64,000 nucleotides of DNA from Flavobacterium ammonificans (GCF_020885975.1 NZ_AP025183.1:1736001-1800000), one strand, 5' to 3'. Shown: positions 9,686 through 19,671, counted from the stretch's first letter. The notes: a model not told the origin generated them from the letters alone. Numbers and translations are program-made.

Positions 9686-10549
9686 TTATAATATTTCTTC
9701 AATATGTTTCTTGATATTTTCGGCGATTTTTTTAGTGGGTAAATCATTAGCATCTTGACCAAAAGGATCTTCGATTTCTTCTGCAATTAATTCTAAACTT
9801 GCCAATACATAGAAAATAAAAACTACCACTGGAATTACAAAATATCCTAAACTAAATACATAGCCAAAAGGCAAAGTCAATACGTAAATAAAAATAAATT
9901 TCTTAATGAAAGCACTGTAAGAATAGGGTATAGGCGTATTTTTTATTCGTTCGCAAGCACCACATATGTCGGTAAAAGATTGTAATTCGCTATTAATTAT
10001 AATTAGTTGGTCTCCCGTTATTTTCTCAGAAAGATACAAACTATTTACTTTCACGAATAATTTATTGGCTACTTGATTGGGACGGTGTTTGTGGTGGTCA
10101 ATTTCTAAATCGACATCATCAAATAATTGTTTCCCTGTATCGCTATCGTTTAAATGTTTTCTTAGAATAGTAGCATAATGCGGAATCATTTTTTTAAAAA
10201 ATTCACGATCATTGTCATCCACTAACATAGCGTTAAGTTTTATTGCTAAATTACGGGAACTGTTCACTAATCCTCCCCATAATTTCCTTCCTTCCCACCA
10301 ACGATCGTAAGCAGTATTGGTTCTGTAAGCTAACAATAATGAAATAACAAAACCCAACATTCCATGCATCATAGAAATATTCTTCACATGACTATCATCT
10401 GGTAAGTGCCAATATTCAATTTCTAGATAAGCGATAATTCCTGAATAAATTCCAATAATAATCATAATTGGAATTAATTTCCTGAAAGTGTCTGCTTTGC
10501 TAAAATGAAAAATAAAGCTAAACCAATCTTTTGGGTTGTATGAAGTCAT
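9686..10549 (-). CDS. Bestrophin family (UPF0187) membrane channel
   Basis: A 287-residue membrane protein of the bacterial bestrophin family, which form pentameric ion channels. Visible hallmarks are the N-terminal hydrophobic segment after YNPKDWFSFIF, the pair MHGMLGFVISLLLAYRTNTA-YDRWWEGRKLWG (the RxNxAYDRWWEGR motif is the family signature), and two C-terminal membrane segments around residues 215-260. Only 9 bases separate it from the upstream OMF gene, so it is likely cotranscribed with the efflux genes. Ion selectivity cannot be read from the sequence. Confidence 0.88.
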   Translation of the reverse strand: MTSYNPKDWFSFIFHFSKADTFRKLIPIMIIIGIYSGIIAYLEIEYWHLPDDSHVKNISMMHGMLGFVISLLLAYRTNTAYDRWWEGRKLWGGLVNSSRNLAIKLNAMLVDDNDREFFKKMIPHYATILRKHLNDSDTGKQLFDDVDLEIDHHKHRPNQVANKLFVKVNSLYLSEKITGDQLIIINSELQSFTDICGACERIKNTPIPYSYSAFIKKFIFIYVLTLPFGYVFSLGYFVIPVVVFIFYVLASLELIAEEIEDPFGQDANDLPTKKIAENIKKHIEEIL

Positions 10550-10558
10550 GAAAATAGA

Positions 10559-11875
10559 TTAGTCTAAGTTAATTATACCTGCTAATTCTTTTAGTACTAT
10601 CTCTGATAATTTAGCTTGAAATTGTGCATTACTATTTCTAACTTTAGCATTCACATAATTCAATTGTGCAGTTCTGAACTCTAAAGTTGTAATTGTTCCA
10701 ATCTTGAATTTATCTAAAGTAATATCTAAATTTTGTTTGGCGTAAAATTCATTTTTATTTTCAATTACAACTAATTGATTATTGGTTAAGTAGGTTTGAT
10801 AAGCTGCGTTTAGCTGAGCTTGCAACTCTAACCGTTGAGAATTTAATGTAAGTTTAGAATTGTCTAACATTATCTTAGCAATCTTTTCATTTCTATTTTG
10901 ATTCCAACCATTAAACAAATTGAGAGCAGCATTAAATCCATAATTAAAACCTCTTGCCGATGTTGCTGCAGCAAAACCAAGACTTGCTTGTGTTTCATTA
11001 AATACATAGCCTGAACTTAATGTAATAACTGGATAACGATCGCCTTTAATTTGTTTAAGTTGTAACTCGGCAACATTTTTTGACAATAATAAACTTACTA
11101 ATTGTGGGTTCTGTTTTTCAACTAAATCAGACAATTCGGTAAGTTTTAGATTTTCATCGACTTTAATTTTTTCGATTACATTGAATTGGGTTTGTAGATC
11201 TCTTGCTAAAATCTTATTTAACAAAGTTTTTGTGTTTTGAAATACTTCTTGCTGCTTTAATAAAACAACATTATCAGTATTTAAATCTACTTGAGCGTTG
11301 AGAACTTCTAATTTAGAAGCTTTACCAATTGCAAACCGATTTTGAGCTAAAGCCAATCTTTGATTAGAAATTACTAAAGTAGAGTCCAAAGCTTTTAATT
11401 GTTGTTGCTGTTGAACCAAATTAAAATAAGTAGATGATACCTCGCTTAACTTTGATATAATTGTTTGTTGAAGTTGAGTAGATCCTAGTTTTTCAAGTTC
11501 TTTTAACTGTTCTAATCGAGTAAACATTTTAAATCCATTAAAAATAGTCCAATCTAAACTTACACCATAATTTAAACTATTATTCAATGCGTTATCTAAT
11601 GCATTGACAACACCATTTTGTAGCGTTAATGTACTGTTCTGAACTCTATTGTTTGCAGCTACTGAGGCTGTCAATGTAGGAAGCATTCCTGCATTTCCAA
11701 TAGTAGAATTAGTTTTTGCAATGTTATAATTGTTAGAGGCAATTTTTATTTCAAAGTTGTTCTCTAACGCAATTTTAATAGCATTTTCAATAGTTAAAAC
11801 TTCCTGCGAATAAGAACTCGAAAAAACAGAAAATACTATTAAATAGAATATTTTGATTCGGTGACAATTTTTCAT
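10559..11875 (-). CDS. TolC-family outer membrane efflux protein
   Basis: Outer-membrane channel partner of the RND pump encoded just upstream. I place the start at the ATG at 11875, one base after the RND stop, because it opens directly into a signal peptide (residues 1-24, ending FSSSYSQ). An upstream in-frame start would overlap the RND gene. The 438-residue mature plan has two OEP repeats rich in long helices (for example LTIENAIKIALENNFEIKIA and the second half starting ITLSSGYVFNETQASLG). It ends at a normal length. Confidence 0.9.
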   Translation of the reverse strand: MKNCHRIKIFYLIVFSVFSSSYSQEVLTIENAIKIALENNFEIKIASNNYNIAKTNSTIGNAGMLPTLTASVAANNRVQNSTLTLQNGVVNALDNALNNSLNYGVSLDWTIFNGFKMFTRLEQLKELEKLGSTQLQQTIISKLSEVSSTYFNLVQQQQQLKALDSTLVISNQRLALAQNRFAIGKASKLEVLNAQVDLNTDNVVLLKQQEVFQNTKTLLNKILARDLQTQFNVIEKIKVDENLKLTELSDLVEKQNPQLVSLLLSKNVAELQLKQIKGDRYPVITLSSGYVFNETQASLGFAAATSARGFNYGFNAALNLFNGWNQNRNEKIAKIMLDNSKLTLNSQRLELQAQLNAAYQTYLTNNQLVVIENKNEFYAKQNLDITLDKFKIGTITTLEFRTAQLNYVNAKVRNSNAQFQAKLSEIVLKELAGIINLD

Positions 11876-11876
11876 T

Positions 11877-14800
11877 TTATTTAATTTCTTTTTCGTATTC
11901 AGCAATATGATCAAATTCAGGATAATGTTTTCTGGTTTTAGACCACATCATATATAAAGCTGGTATAACGAATAACGTTAGTACAAGGGAGAAAACAGTT
12001 CCTCCTACAATAACCACTCCCATACCAATTCTGCTAGTAGAAGCTGCTCCAAGTGATAATGCAATTGGCAAAGCGCCCAAAGCAATGGCTAAACTGGTCA
12101 TTAAGATTGGTCGAAGTCGGGCTTCTGAGGCTTCTAAAATAGCTTCTAATTTTGGTTTTCCTTGTTCGCGTAATTGATTGGCAAATTCGACAATCAAGAT
12201 TCCGTTTTTAGTAACCAAACCGATTAACATTACGGTTCCAATCTGGCTGAATATATTCCAACTTTGGTTAAACAACCATAATGAAAATAAGGCTCCTGCC
12301 ACTGCCATTGGAACAGTTAAAATAATAATTATTGGATCTATAAAACTTTCAAATTGAGCAGCTAAGATTAAAAATATTAATAATAAAGCTAACCCAAAAG
12401 CAAAACTAGTATTGGAACTACTCTCAACAAAATCTCTTGATTCTCCTCCTAAATCAGTAGTAAAGGAATCGTCTAATACTTTGTCTTTAATTTCGTTCAT
12501 AGCTTCAATCCCATCTCCAATACTTTTTCCGGGCGCTAAACCAGCTGAAACTGTAGCAGACATAAATCTATTATTATGATACAATTGCGTTGGATTACTT
12601 TGCTCTTCAATGGTAATGACGTTATCCATCTGAATTAATTCCCCTTTATTATTTTTAACAAACATTGAGGTCAGATCCAATGGCTTAGAACGGTCATTTT
12701 TTTCAAATTGTCCAATAACTTGATACTGTTTTCCGTTGCGTAGAAAGTATCCAAAACGCTGTCCACTTAATGACAATTGCAATGTTTGAGCTACATCAAG
12801 TACTGAAATACCTAAACTTTCTGCTTTCTCTCTGTCAATGGTAACATTGATTTCAGGTTTGTTGAATTTTAAATTCACATCCGTAGTGGAGAAAGTTTCA
12901 TTCTTTGCTGCTTCTTCCATAAACAAAGGAATTTTTTCTCTCAACTTTTCAAAATTAGAAGCTTGTATAATATATTGGATAGGTAATCCACCGCGTCTAT
13001 TAACTGCAATTGTTGGCTGTTCGATAACTGATGTTTTTGCTTCGGAATACCCACTTGTCCATTTGGTTAGTTTTTCAGCTACTTCTTTTTGAGACGCTTT
13101 TCTTTCGTTGGGTTGTAATAACGAAATTCTAACAAAACCACTATTTACAGATGAAGCATTAAAACCAGGTGAAGTAATCACTAAAGCTACTTTCTTTTCC
13201 GGAATAGAATCGTCTACTAATTTTGAAATCTCTTGCATAAAACGATCGGTATATTCATACGAAGAACCTTCTGATGTGGCTACACGCAATACCATTCCGC
13301 TACGGTCATCGTAGGGTGCGGTTTCTTTTTTTAACAAATTGAAGAACAGATAAATTAATCCAAAACAAGCTATTAATATTGGGAAACTCAACCACTTCTT
13401 TTTCATAAAACGGGCTAAAGAATCAGCATAGCCACTGTTTAATTTTTGAAAATACGGTTCTGTCAGATTGTAAAATTTCGACTTTTCTTGCTTTCCACCT
13501 TTCATCAAATACGCATTCAACATTGGTGTTAGCGTAAGTGAAACAAAAGCAGAAACTAAAACGGCTGCTCCAATAACGACGCCAAATTCCCGGAACAATC
13601 GTCCCACAAAACCTTCTAAGAAAATTACTGGTAAGAATACCGCTGCTAAGGTGATTGAAATCGAAATAACTGCAAAAAAGATTTCGTTGGAACCCTTGAT
13701 AGCTGCCTCGATTGGACTCATTCCTTCTTCTACTTTTTTGAAGATGTTTTCGGTTACTACAATTCCGTCATCTACAACTAGACCAGTTGCTAAAACAATA
13801 GCTAATAATGTCAGTACATTAATAGAGAATCCAAACAACCACATAATAAAAAATGTAGCTATTAAAGAAACTGGAATATCAATTAAAGGTCGGAATGCAA
13901 TGGCCCAGTCTCTAAAGAATAAATAAATAATTAAGACTACTAATAGGATTGAAATACCTAATGTTTCTGCCACTTCAATAACCGATTGTTTTACAAAAAC
14001 GGTATTGTCAATTACAATATTTAACTTAATATCTTTAGGAAGTTCTTTTTTAAAGCGTTCAAATTCTTTGTAAAATGCTTTCGCTATATCTAAATAATTA
14101 GCTCCTGGTCTTGGCACAATAGCAACCCCTACAAGAGGAACGCCAGATTGCATCATATTAGTTTCCACATTTTCTGGACCAATTTCGGCTTTTCCAATAT
14201 CACTAAAACGAACAATTTTATCCCCTTCGGAACGAATAATGATATTATTAAATTCTTCTTCTTTTGAAATGTTTCCAATGGTTCTCACCATTAATTCGGT
14301 ATTGGATCCCGTTATTTTACCAGAAGGTAATTCTACATTTTGTTTGCTTAAAGCAGATCGAACTTCAGAAACAGTACAACCATAAGAAGCTAATTTTACA
14401 GGATCTATCCATAAACGCATAGCATAACGTTTTTGACCCCAAATTTGAATTCCACTAACGCCTGGAATAGTTTCTAATCGCTGACCAATAACATTTTCTG
14501 CAAAATCACTTAACTCTAAAGCATTTCGTGAATCACTTTGAACTGTCATCGAAATAATCGCATCACTATTAGCATCTGCTTTTGAGACGACAGGTGGCGC
14601 ATCGATATCTTGAGGTAAGTTTCGAATAGCTTGCGACACTTTATCACGAACATCATTCGCTGCTTCTTCTAAATCTTTGTCTAAGTTAAATTCAACTGTA
14701 ATGTTACTACTTCCTTGAATACTAGACGAAGTAACATTTCGAATACCATCGATGGAATTAATTGCTTTTTCAAGTGGTTCTGTAATTTGTGACTCGATAA

Positions 14801-14972
14801 TATCAGAGTTGGCTCCAGTATAATTCGTACGAATAGAAACTTGTGCAGGATCAATGGAAGGGAATTCTCGAACGCCTAAAAAACTGTACCCAATTAAACC
14901 AAACAAAACAATAGTTAAGTTGACAACAATAGTAAATACAGGTCTTTTTATGCTTAATGTAGATAAACTCAT
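11877..14972 (-). CDS. RND multidrug efflux permease, AcrB/MexB (HAE1) type
   Basis: Inner-membrane, proton-driven drug exporter that works as a trimer with the MFP and OMF encoded on either side. At 1031 residues the length is canonical. It has the N-terminal SIKRPVFTIVVNL segment, two large periplasmic loops, and twelve membrane helices. TM4 carries the Asp pair in GLVVDDGIVVTEN (near residue 400), the HAE1 proton-relay motif rather than the metal-type DFG motif of the other RND gene in this window. The gene is 34 bases after the MFP gene and 1 base before the OMF gene. Confidence 0.95.
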   Translation of the reverse strand: MSLSTLSIKRPVFTIVVNLTIVLFGLIGYSFLGVREFPSIDPAQVSIRTNYTGANSDIIESQITEPLEKAINSIDGIRNVTSSSIQGSSNITVEFNLDKDLEEAANDVRDKVSQAIRNLPQDIDAPPVVSKADANSDAIISMTVQSDSRNALELSDFAENVIGQRLETIPGVSGIQIWGQKRYAMRLWIDPVKLASYGCTVSEVRSALSKQNVELPSGKITGSNTELMVRTIGNISKEEEFNNIIIRSEGDKIVRFSDIGKAEIGPENVETNMMQSGVPLVGVAIVPRPGANYLDIAKAFYKEFERFKKELPKDIKLNIVIDNTVFVKQSVIEVAETLGISILLVVLIIYLFFRDWAIAFRPLIDIPVSLIATFFIMWLFGFSINVLTLLAIVLATGLVVDDGIVVTENIFKKVEEGMSPIEAAIKGSNEIFFAVISISITLAAVFLPVIFLEGFVGRLFREFGVVIGAAVLVSAFVSLTLTPMLNAYLMKGGKQEKSKFYNLTEPYFQKLNSGYADSLARFMKKKWLSFPILIACFGLIYLFFNLLKKETAPYDDRSGMVLRVATSEGSSYEYTDRFMQEISKLVDDSIPEKKVALVITSPGFNASSVNSGFVRISLLQPNERKASQKEVAEKLTKWTSGYSEAKTSVIEQPTIAVNRRGGLPIQYIIQASNFEKLREKIPLFMEEAAKNETFSTTDVNLKFNKPEINVTIDREKAESLGISVLDVAQTLQLSLSGQRFGYFLRNGKQYQVIGQFEKNDRSKPLDLTSMFVKNNKGELIQMDNVITIEEQSNPTQLYHNNRFMSATVSAGLAPGKSIGDGIEAMNEIKDKVLDDSFTTDLGGESRDFVESSSNTSFAFGLALLLIFLILAAQFESFIDPIIIILTVPMAVAGALFSLWLFNQSWNIFSQIGTVMLIGLVTKNGILIVEFANQLREQGKPKLEAILEASEARLRPILMTSLAIALGALPIALSLGAASTSRIGMGVVIVGGTVFSLVLTLFVIPALYMMWSKTRKHYPEFDHIAEYEKEIK

Positions 14973-15006
14973 TTGTGTTTTTTTAGAAATGTAAATTAGC
15001 TGATGC

Positions 15007-16062
15007 TTATTTAATCTTTACTACGATAGGAGATTCGTCTTTTAATGACATTACTCCCGAAGTTAATACAGTATCACCAGCTTTTAAACCTGATAATATA
15101 AGTATTGAGGCATCTGTTCTCGTAGCTGTTTCAACAAGTACTTCTTTTGCCATTCCTTTATTAGCAATAAATACTTTTTTTCCGTTTTGAACAGGAATAA
15201 TTGCTTCGGTAGGAATAACCACGGCGTCTTTAATTATGTCTAAAGGGAGTTCCACATCTGCAAAAGTTCCTGGAAATAATTTACCATCTTTATTACTTGC
15301 TAATGCACGAACTTGAAGGGTTCTTGTTGCTATTTCGACTTCTGGCTCAATAGCATACACTTTGGCTGAATACGATTGATCTGATCCAGATACTTTAAAT
15401 GATATAGTAGCGTTCTTTTTAACTTGAGAAGCATATTTTTCTGGAATTGAAAAAGTGATTTTTAATTGACCACTATTCACCAACTTAGCCACTAAAAGAG
15501 AAGGAGTAACGTAGGTTCCAGGAGAAATAGAACGCAATCCAATCTTTCCTGAAAAAGGAGCACGCACCGAAGTTTTTTCTATTTGGGCTTGAATCAGTTG
15601 GCTTTGCGCTTGAGTAGTTTTGTAATCGGCACGAGCCACTTCATATTCTTCCTGGCTAATAGCTTCTTTTTGGAGTAATAATTTAGCTCTTCTTTCATTT
15701 TCGGCAGACAAACTTTCTTTAGTCTTGGCCTGAGCCAATTGCGCTCTAAGTTCTATATCATTGACTTTGAATAGTAGTTGTCCCTTGCTCACATTACTTC
15801 CTTCTTGAAAATAAATAGCAGTTACAATTCCTGAAACTTCAGAGCGAATCTCCACTTGTTCATCGGCTTCAATTGATCCTGATAACGCTAAATTATTGTC
15901 AAATGTTTGCAAGTTAACTACATAGCCACTGACAGTTATAGGTTTTTCTTCTTTTCCTTTGTCTTTTGGACCGCCATTAGAACTGTTCTTTGTAATTCTG
16001 TAACCAATCAATCCTACTAAACCGATAATTAATAGGGAATAAACGAGAGTTTTTATTTTCAT
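15007..16062 (-). CDS. RND efflux periplasmic adaptor (HlyD/AcrA-type MFP)
   Basis: Bridges the RND pump and the outer-membrane channel. The chosen ATG at 16062 is followed at once by a membrane anchor (KIKTLVYSLLIIGLVGLIGY); a TTG six codons upstream is less likely. Visible parts: barrel-sandwich half (GSIEADEQVEIRSEVSGIVT, with the return half RAPFSGKIGLRSISPGTYV), a short coiled-coil hairpin between them, and beta-barrel and membrane-proximal domains (EPEVEIATRTLQVRA). About 351 residues. First gene of the MFP-RND-OMF operon. Confidence 0.93.
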   Translation of the reverse strand: MKIKTLVYSLLIIGLVGLIGYRITKNSSNGGPKDKGKEEKPITVSGYVVNLQTFDNNLALSGSIEADEQVEIRSEVSGIVTAIYFQEGSNVSKGQLLFKVNDIELRAQLAQAKTKESLSAENERRAKLLLQKEAISQEEYEVARADYKTTQAQSQLIQAQIEKTSVRAPFSGKIGLRSISPGTYVTPSLLVAKLVNSGQLKITFSIPEKYASQVKKNATISFKVSGSDQSYSAKVYAIEPEVEIATRTLQVRALASNKDGKLFPGTFADVELPLDIIKDAVVIPTEAIIPVQNGKKVFIANKGMAKEVLVETATRTDASILILSGLKAGDTVLTSGVMSLKDESPIVVKIK

Positions 16063-16094
16063 ATTTAAATCTTGTGTCAATTTTACGCAATTAA

Positions 16095-16102
16095 CAAATT
16101 TA
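16095..16102 (-). promoter_or_regulatory. Possible -7 box of the efflux operon
   Basis: On the minus strand this reads TAAATTTG, matching TAnnTTTG, 33 bases before the adaptor ATG. No TTG is seen at the expected -33 position, so activation by a regulator is possible. Confidence 0.35.
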
Positions 16103-16315
16103 TAGCTTTGTGTTTTATAAGAGACATTTCATAACCATTAGTTATTAACTCTTTTTAAAAAGTTTTAACATTTAAATTGCAATTCAATAGACATTAAAAA
16201 AGCACAAAGGTTTAAATCGATGTAATAAAATGTAAAGATATTTTAAGATGGGTGATGAGTCAGTCAAGAAGTAGAGTACAATTACTGTGCTAGAATAAGA
16301 AAAGTAAGAACGAAA

Positions 16316-18424
16316 TTAACTTATGTAATTCCAAATATTTTTCTTTTTTGTCATTTCAATGAAGACAGTTCGCATTGTAGCATGTTCTGGTTTTTGCATG
16401 CTTGCATCATCTCGGAGTAATTTCAGAGCATAATTTCTAGCTAGCATGAGAATGTCCCTATCTTTTACAATATCGGCAATTTGAAGATTTAAAACCCCGC
16501 TTTGTTGCGTTCCCATTAAATCACCGGGACCACGTAATTTCAAATCAACTTCAGCAATTTCAAAGCCATCATTAGTACTTACCATCGTTTCCATTCGAGT
16601 TTTACTGTCAGAACTTAATTTGTGGCTGGTCATTAAGATACAATAACTTTGTTCGGCGCCACGTCCTACACGACCGCGCAACTGATGTAATTGGGATAAT
16701 CCAAAACGCTCGGCACTTTCAATAATCATGACACTGGCATTGGGAACATTAACTCCAACCTCAATTACCGTAGTTGCTACCATTATATTGGTTTTTCCTT
16801 CGGCAAAGCGTTTCATTTCTGATTCTTTATCCGCAGGTTTCATTTTTCCGTGTAAAATAGAAATGGAATACTGTGGTAGCGGAAAATCACGAGAGATACT
16901 TTCGTAGCCGTCCATCAAATCTTTGAAATCCATTTTTTCGGATTCCTGAATCAACGGATAGACAATGTAAATTTGTCTCCCTAAAGCGATTTCATCTTTC
17001 AAAAACTTCCAAACTTTCAATCGGTTGCTATCAAATCGATGTACCGTTTGAATGGGTTTTCGTCCGGGAGGTAATTCATCAATGACTGAAATATCCAAAT
17101 CCCCATACAAACTCATCGCTAAAGTACGCGGAATAGGAGTGGCAGTCATTACTAAAACATGTGGTGGGATTTCGTTCTTCTTCCACAATTTGGAACGTTG
17201 CTCTACGCCAAAACGATGTTGTTCATCAATTACGGCGAGTCCCAGATTCTTAAACTGTACTTTATCTTCTAATAAAGCATGGGTTCCGATTAGGATATGT
17301 AAACTGCCGTCTTCCAATGCTTCATGAATTATTTTTCGTTCAGCAGTTTTAGTAGAACCAGTTAATAATTTTATGTTGATGTTGGCGGTCTTCGCCAATT
17401 CGGATAAGCCTATAAAATGTTGATTGGCTAATATTTCGGTGGGTGCCATCAAACAAGCCTGAAAGCCATTGTCAATTGCCAAAAGCATACTCATAAAAGC
17501 GACAATAGTTTTTCCAGAACCTACATCGCCCTGCAACAACCGATTCATTTGGGCATTACTTCCCATATCGGTACGGATTTCCTTAATCACTCTTTTCTGC
17601 GCATTGGTCAACTCAAAAGGCAAATGGTTTTGGTAAAAGTCATTGAAATGTTGCCCAACAGAAGTAAACGGATGTCCTTTAATTTTATGTTTCTGAATCA
17701 GGTTTTTGGTGATTAATTGTAGCTGAATAAAAAATAATTCTTCAAACTTCAATCGGAATTGGGCTTTCGCCAAAGCTTCCGAACTTTGAGGGAAATGAAT
17801 ATTAAATAGCGCGGCTTTCTTAGAAATCAGTTTCAATTCGTCCAGCAAATAATCAGGCAAGGTTTCTGAAAACAAATTTTGTGTTTCCAAAAACAATTGT
17901 TGCATCATTTTGATAATAACTCGGTTCGAAACACCTCGATTCGCCAAGGTTTCGGTAGAAGGATAAATGGCTTGCATGGCCGAGCGAAGACTTTTTTGGT
18001 GTTCGCTAAGCAATTCAATTTCAGGATGTGCCATGTTGAACGTACCATTGAATGAGGAACATTTTCCAAAAATCACAATCACTTCATTCAACTTTAAACT
18101 TTCTCGAATCCATTTATGACCTTGGAACCAAACCAATTCCATTTGGCCGGTATCATCCACAAAAGTAGCGACCAAACGTTTTTTATTTTTGCCAAATTCC
18201 ACCGTTTTAATATGGATGATTTTACCAATGATTTGGACTTCAGAAACGGTGTTTTGTAACTCGTTAACTTTATAATAACGTGTTCTGTCTATGTAGCGAT
18301 TAGGAAAGAAATTCACCAAATCTCCGTACTTAAAAATCCCCAATTCCTTACGCAAGAGTTCGCCCCGATTGGGACCAACGCCTTTAAGGTATTCGATAGG
18401 AGTTTGTAGAAGATTTTGCTGCAT
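16316..18424 (-). CDS. recG: ATP-dependent DNA helicase RecG
   Basis: Branch-migrating helicase that reverses stalled forks and processes recombination intermediates. The 702-residue protein has the N-terminal wedge OB domain (residues about 60-160), then SF2 motifs: Walker A in GDVGSGKTIVAFMS, DEQH box (IDEQHRFGVEQR), motif III TATPIPRTLA, and the motif VI region QLRGRVGRGAEQSY, followed by the TRG-type C-terminus. Length and motif order are normal. It is transcribed away from the divergent gene at 18505. A TATCTTCG box is only a few bases before its ATG. Confidence 0.97.
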   Translation of the reverse strand: MQQNLLQTPIEYLKGVGPNRGELLRKELGIFKYGDLVNFFPNRYIDRTRYYKVNELQNTVSEVQIIGKIIHIKTVEFGKNKKRLVATFVDDTGQMELVWFQGHKWIRESLKLNEVIVIFGKCSSFNGTFNMAHPEIELLSEHQKSLRSAMQAIYPSTETLANRGVSNRVIIKMMQQLFLETQNLFSETLPDYLLDELKLISKKAALFNIHFPQSSEALAKAQFRLKFEELFFIQLQLITKNLIQKHKIKGHPFTSVGQHFNDFYQNHLPFELTNAQKRVIKEIRTDMGSNAQMNRLLQGDVGSGKTIVAFMSMLLAIDNGFQACLMAPTEILANQHFIGLSELAKTANINIKLLTGSTKTAERKIIHEALEDGSLHILIGTHALLEDKVQFKNLGLAVIDEQHRFGVEQRSKLWKKNEIPPHVLVMTATPIPRTLAMSLYGDLDISVIDELPPGRKPIQTVHRFDSNRLKVWKFLKDEIALGRQIYIVYPLIQESEKMDFKDLMDGYESISRDFPLPQYSISILHGKMKPADKESEMKRFAEGKTNIMVATTVIEVGVNVPNASVMIIESAERFGLSQLHQLRGRVGRGAEQSYCILMTSHKLSSDSKTRMETMVSTNDGFEIAEVDLKLRGPGDLMGTQQSGVLNLQIADIVKDRDILMLARNYALKLLRDDASMQKPEHATMRTVFIEMTKKKNIWNYIS

Positions 18425-18428
18425 ACTG

Positions 18429-18436
18429 CGAAGATA
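18429..18436 (-). promoter_or_regulatory. Possible -7 box of recG, nearly leaderless
   Basis: On the minus strand this reads TATCTTCG, one base off TAnnTTTG. It ends 4 bases before the ATG, so transcription from it would give a leaderless or almost leaderless mRNA. Weak evidence. Confidence 0.25.
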
Positions 18437-18476
18437 GTTTTTTGTTAGGAAAATAGAAAGTAGCGTTTGAAAATGA

Positions 18477-18484
18477 TATATTTG
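18477..18484 (+). promoter_or_regulatory. Possible -7 box for the YhcH-like gene
   Basis: Exact TATATTTG, 20 bases before the ATG at 18505. A properly spaced TTG is not visible. Confidence 0.4.
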
Positions 18485-18504
18485 AAAATTATTAAAACTA
18501 CAAA

Positions 18505-18954
18505 ATGATTCTCGATACTCTAGATAACTATCACCTTTACCAGTCTATTAATGAACGTATAGCCAAAGGATTTGAATTTATACACAATACCGATTTAGAT
18601 GCTATTCCTCCAGGAAAACATGATATCGATGGTGATACGATTTTTGCTTTGGTACAAGAATACCAAACCAAACCTTTAGCGGAATGTAAATTAGAAAGCC
18701 ATAAAAAATACATTGACATTCAATATGTAATTCGTGGTGAAGAGTTTATGGGAATAACTATTATGAACAATCAGAAGATTCTGGAAGTCAATGAAGATAA
18801 AGATTATACTTTTTATGAGGGAAGCACTTCTTTAGTGCTTGTTTCAAAAGGAATGTTTACTATTTTTTTTCCAGATGATTTGCACCAACCCTGTGTTCAA
18901 ACAGAATCCGCTGCTGAAGTAAAGAAAGTAGTCATTAAAGTCTTAATTCAATAA
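18505..18954 (+). CDS. YhcH/YjgK/YiaL family protein (DUF386)
   Basis: A 149-residue member of the YhcH/YjgK/YiaL cupin-like family; some members act as sugar anomerases in sialic-acid or other sugar use. Family marks are KHDIDGDTIFALVQEYQTKP near residue 38, SHKKYIDIQYVIRGEE near residue 67 (metal-ligand-type His and Asp), and the C-terminal MFTIFFPDDLHQPCVQ segment with the last conserved His. No sugar-catabolic genes are next to it, so its substrate cannot be inferred from context. Confidence 0.9.
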   Translation: MILDTLDNYHLYQSINERIAKGFEFIHNTDLDAIPPGKHDIDGDTIFALVQEYQTKPLAECKLESHKKYIDIQYVIRGEEFMGITIMNNQKILEVNEDKDYTFYEGSTSLVLVSKGMFTIFFPDDLHQPCVQTESAAEVKKVVIKVLIQ

Positions 18955-18997
18955 ATCGTACTTCGTATCGTAAATCTACCATCGTAAATCGTAAATT
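18955..18997. repeat. Short direct repeats of ATCGTAAAT
   Basis: ATCGTAAATC occurs at 18967-18976 and 18981-18990, overlapping a third copy ATCGTAAATT at 18988-18997, with a partial ATCGTA at 18955. The array fills the whole gap between two genes. Confidence 0.7.
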
Positions 18998-19000
18998 ATT

Positions 19001-19549
19001 ATGACAACCCATCTCGCTTTACTTCGTGGTATCAATGTTTCTGGACACAATATGATTAAAATGGAAGCATTAAAAACGGCTTTGGAAAATATTGGATTTC
19101 AAAACGTGACCACCTACATTCAATCTGGAAATGTGTTTGTGACCACAGAAGAAGACAATCCCGCTAAAGTAGGTTTCCTGATCAAACAAGAAATCTTCAA
19201 AGCATTTGGTCACGAAGTGCCTGTGGTTGTGATTGCAAAAAAGGATTTGGAAGCTTGTATGACAAATAATCCCTATTTGAAAGAAAAAGACTTGGATACC
19301 AAAAAACTCTATGTCGCTTTTGTATCGATGGCTTTACGTAGCGACTCCATTAACGATTTAAAAATGAGTCAGGTGAAACCGGATCAAGCGCATATTGATG
19401 CCAATAGAATTTACATCAAATACGCAGTAGGCGCAGGAAAAACCAGACTAGACCAAAAATACATAGAGAAAAAACTGAATGTCACGACTACGACACGAAA
19501 TTGGAATACAGTGACGCAGTTGTTGGAAATGTATGATGAGTTTGATTAA
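19001..19549 (+). CDS. DUF1697 family protein
   Basis: A 182-residue cytoplasmic protein of the DUF1697 family. The N-terminal signature is clear: HLALLRGINVSGHNMIKM, then ALENIGFQNVTTYIQSGNVF. The C-terminal half ends TTTRNWNTVTQLLEM, also typical. The biochemical role of the family is unknown to me. The gene stands alone between a repeat-filled gap and a convergent amidohydrolase. Confidence 0.9.
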   Translation: MTTHLALLRGINVSGHNMIKMEALKTALENIGFQNVTTYIQSGNVFVTTEEDNPAKVGFLIKQEIFKAFGHEVPVVVIAKKDLEACMTNNPYLKEKDLDTKKLYVAFVSMALRSDSINDLKMSQVKPDQAHIDANRIYIKYAVGAGKTRLDQKYIEKKLNVTTTTRNWNTVTQLLEMYDEFD

Positions 19550-19671
19550 AACACTAAATATTTCGATTGAGAGAAAGTTTTTGTTTTGGTTTAGAAAAAT
19601 TTTTAAAAAATAAACTTTTCGTTAAGTATTGAAAATAAGATTAAAAACGAATGTTACCGGTTCGTTGTTTT

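Noticed and set aside
19644-19670. Stem-loop between DUF1697 and the amidohydrolase as a terminator
   Set aside because: AACGAA/TTCGTT arms are only six bases with a nine-base loop and a broken T run, too weak to call.
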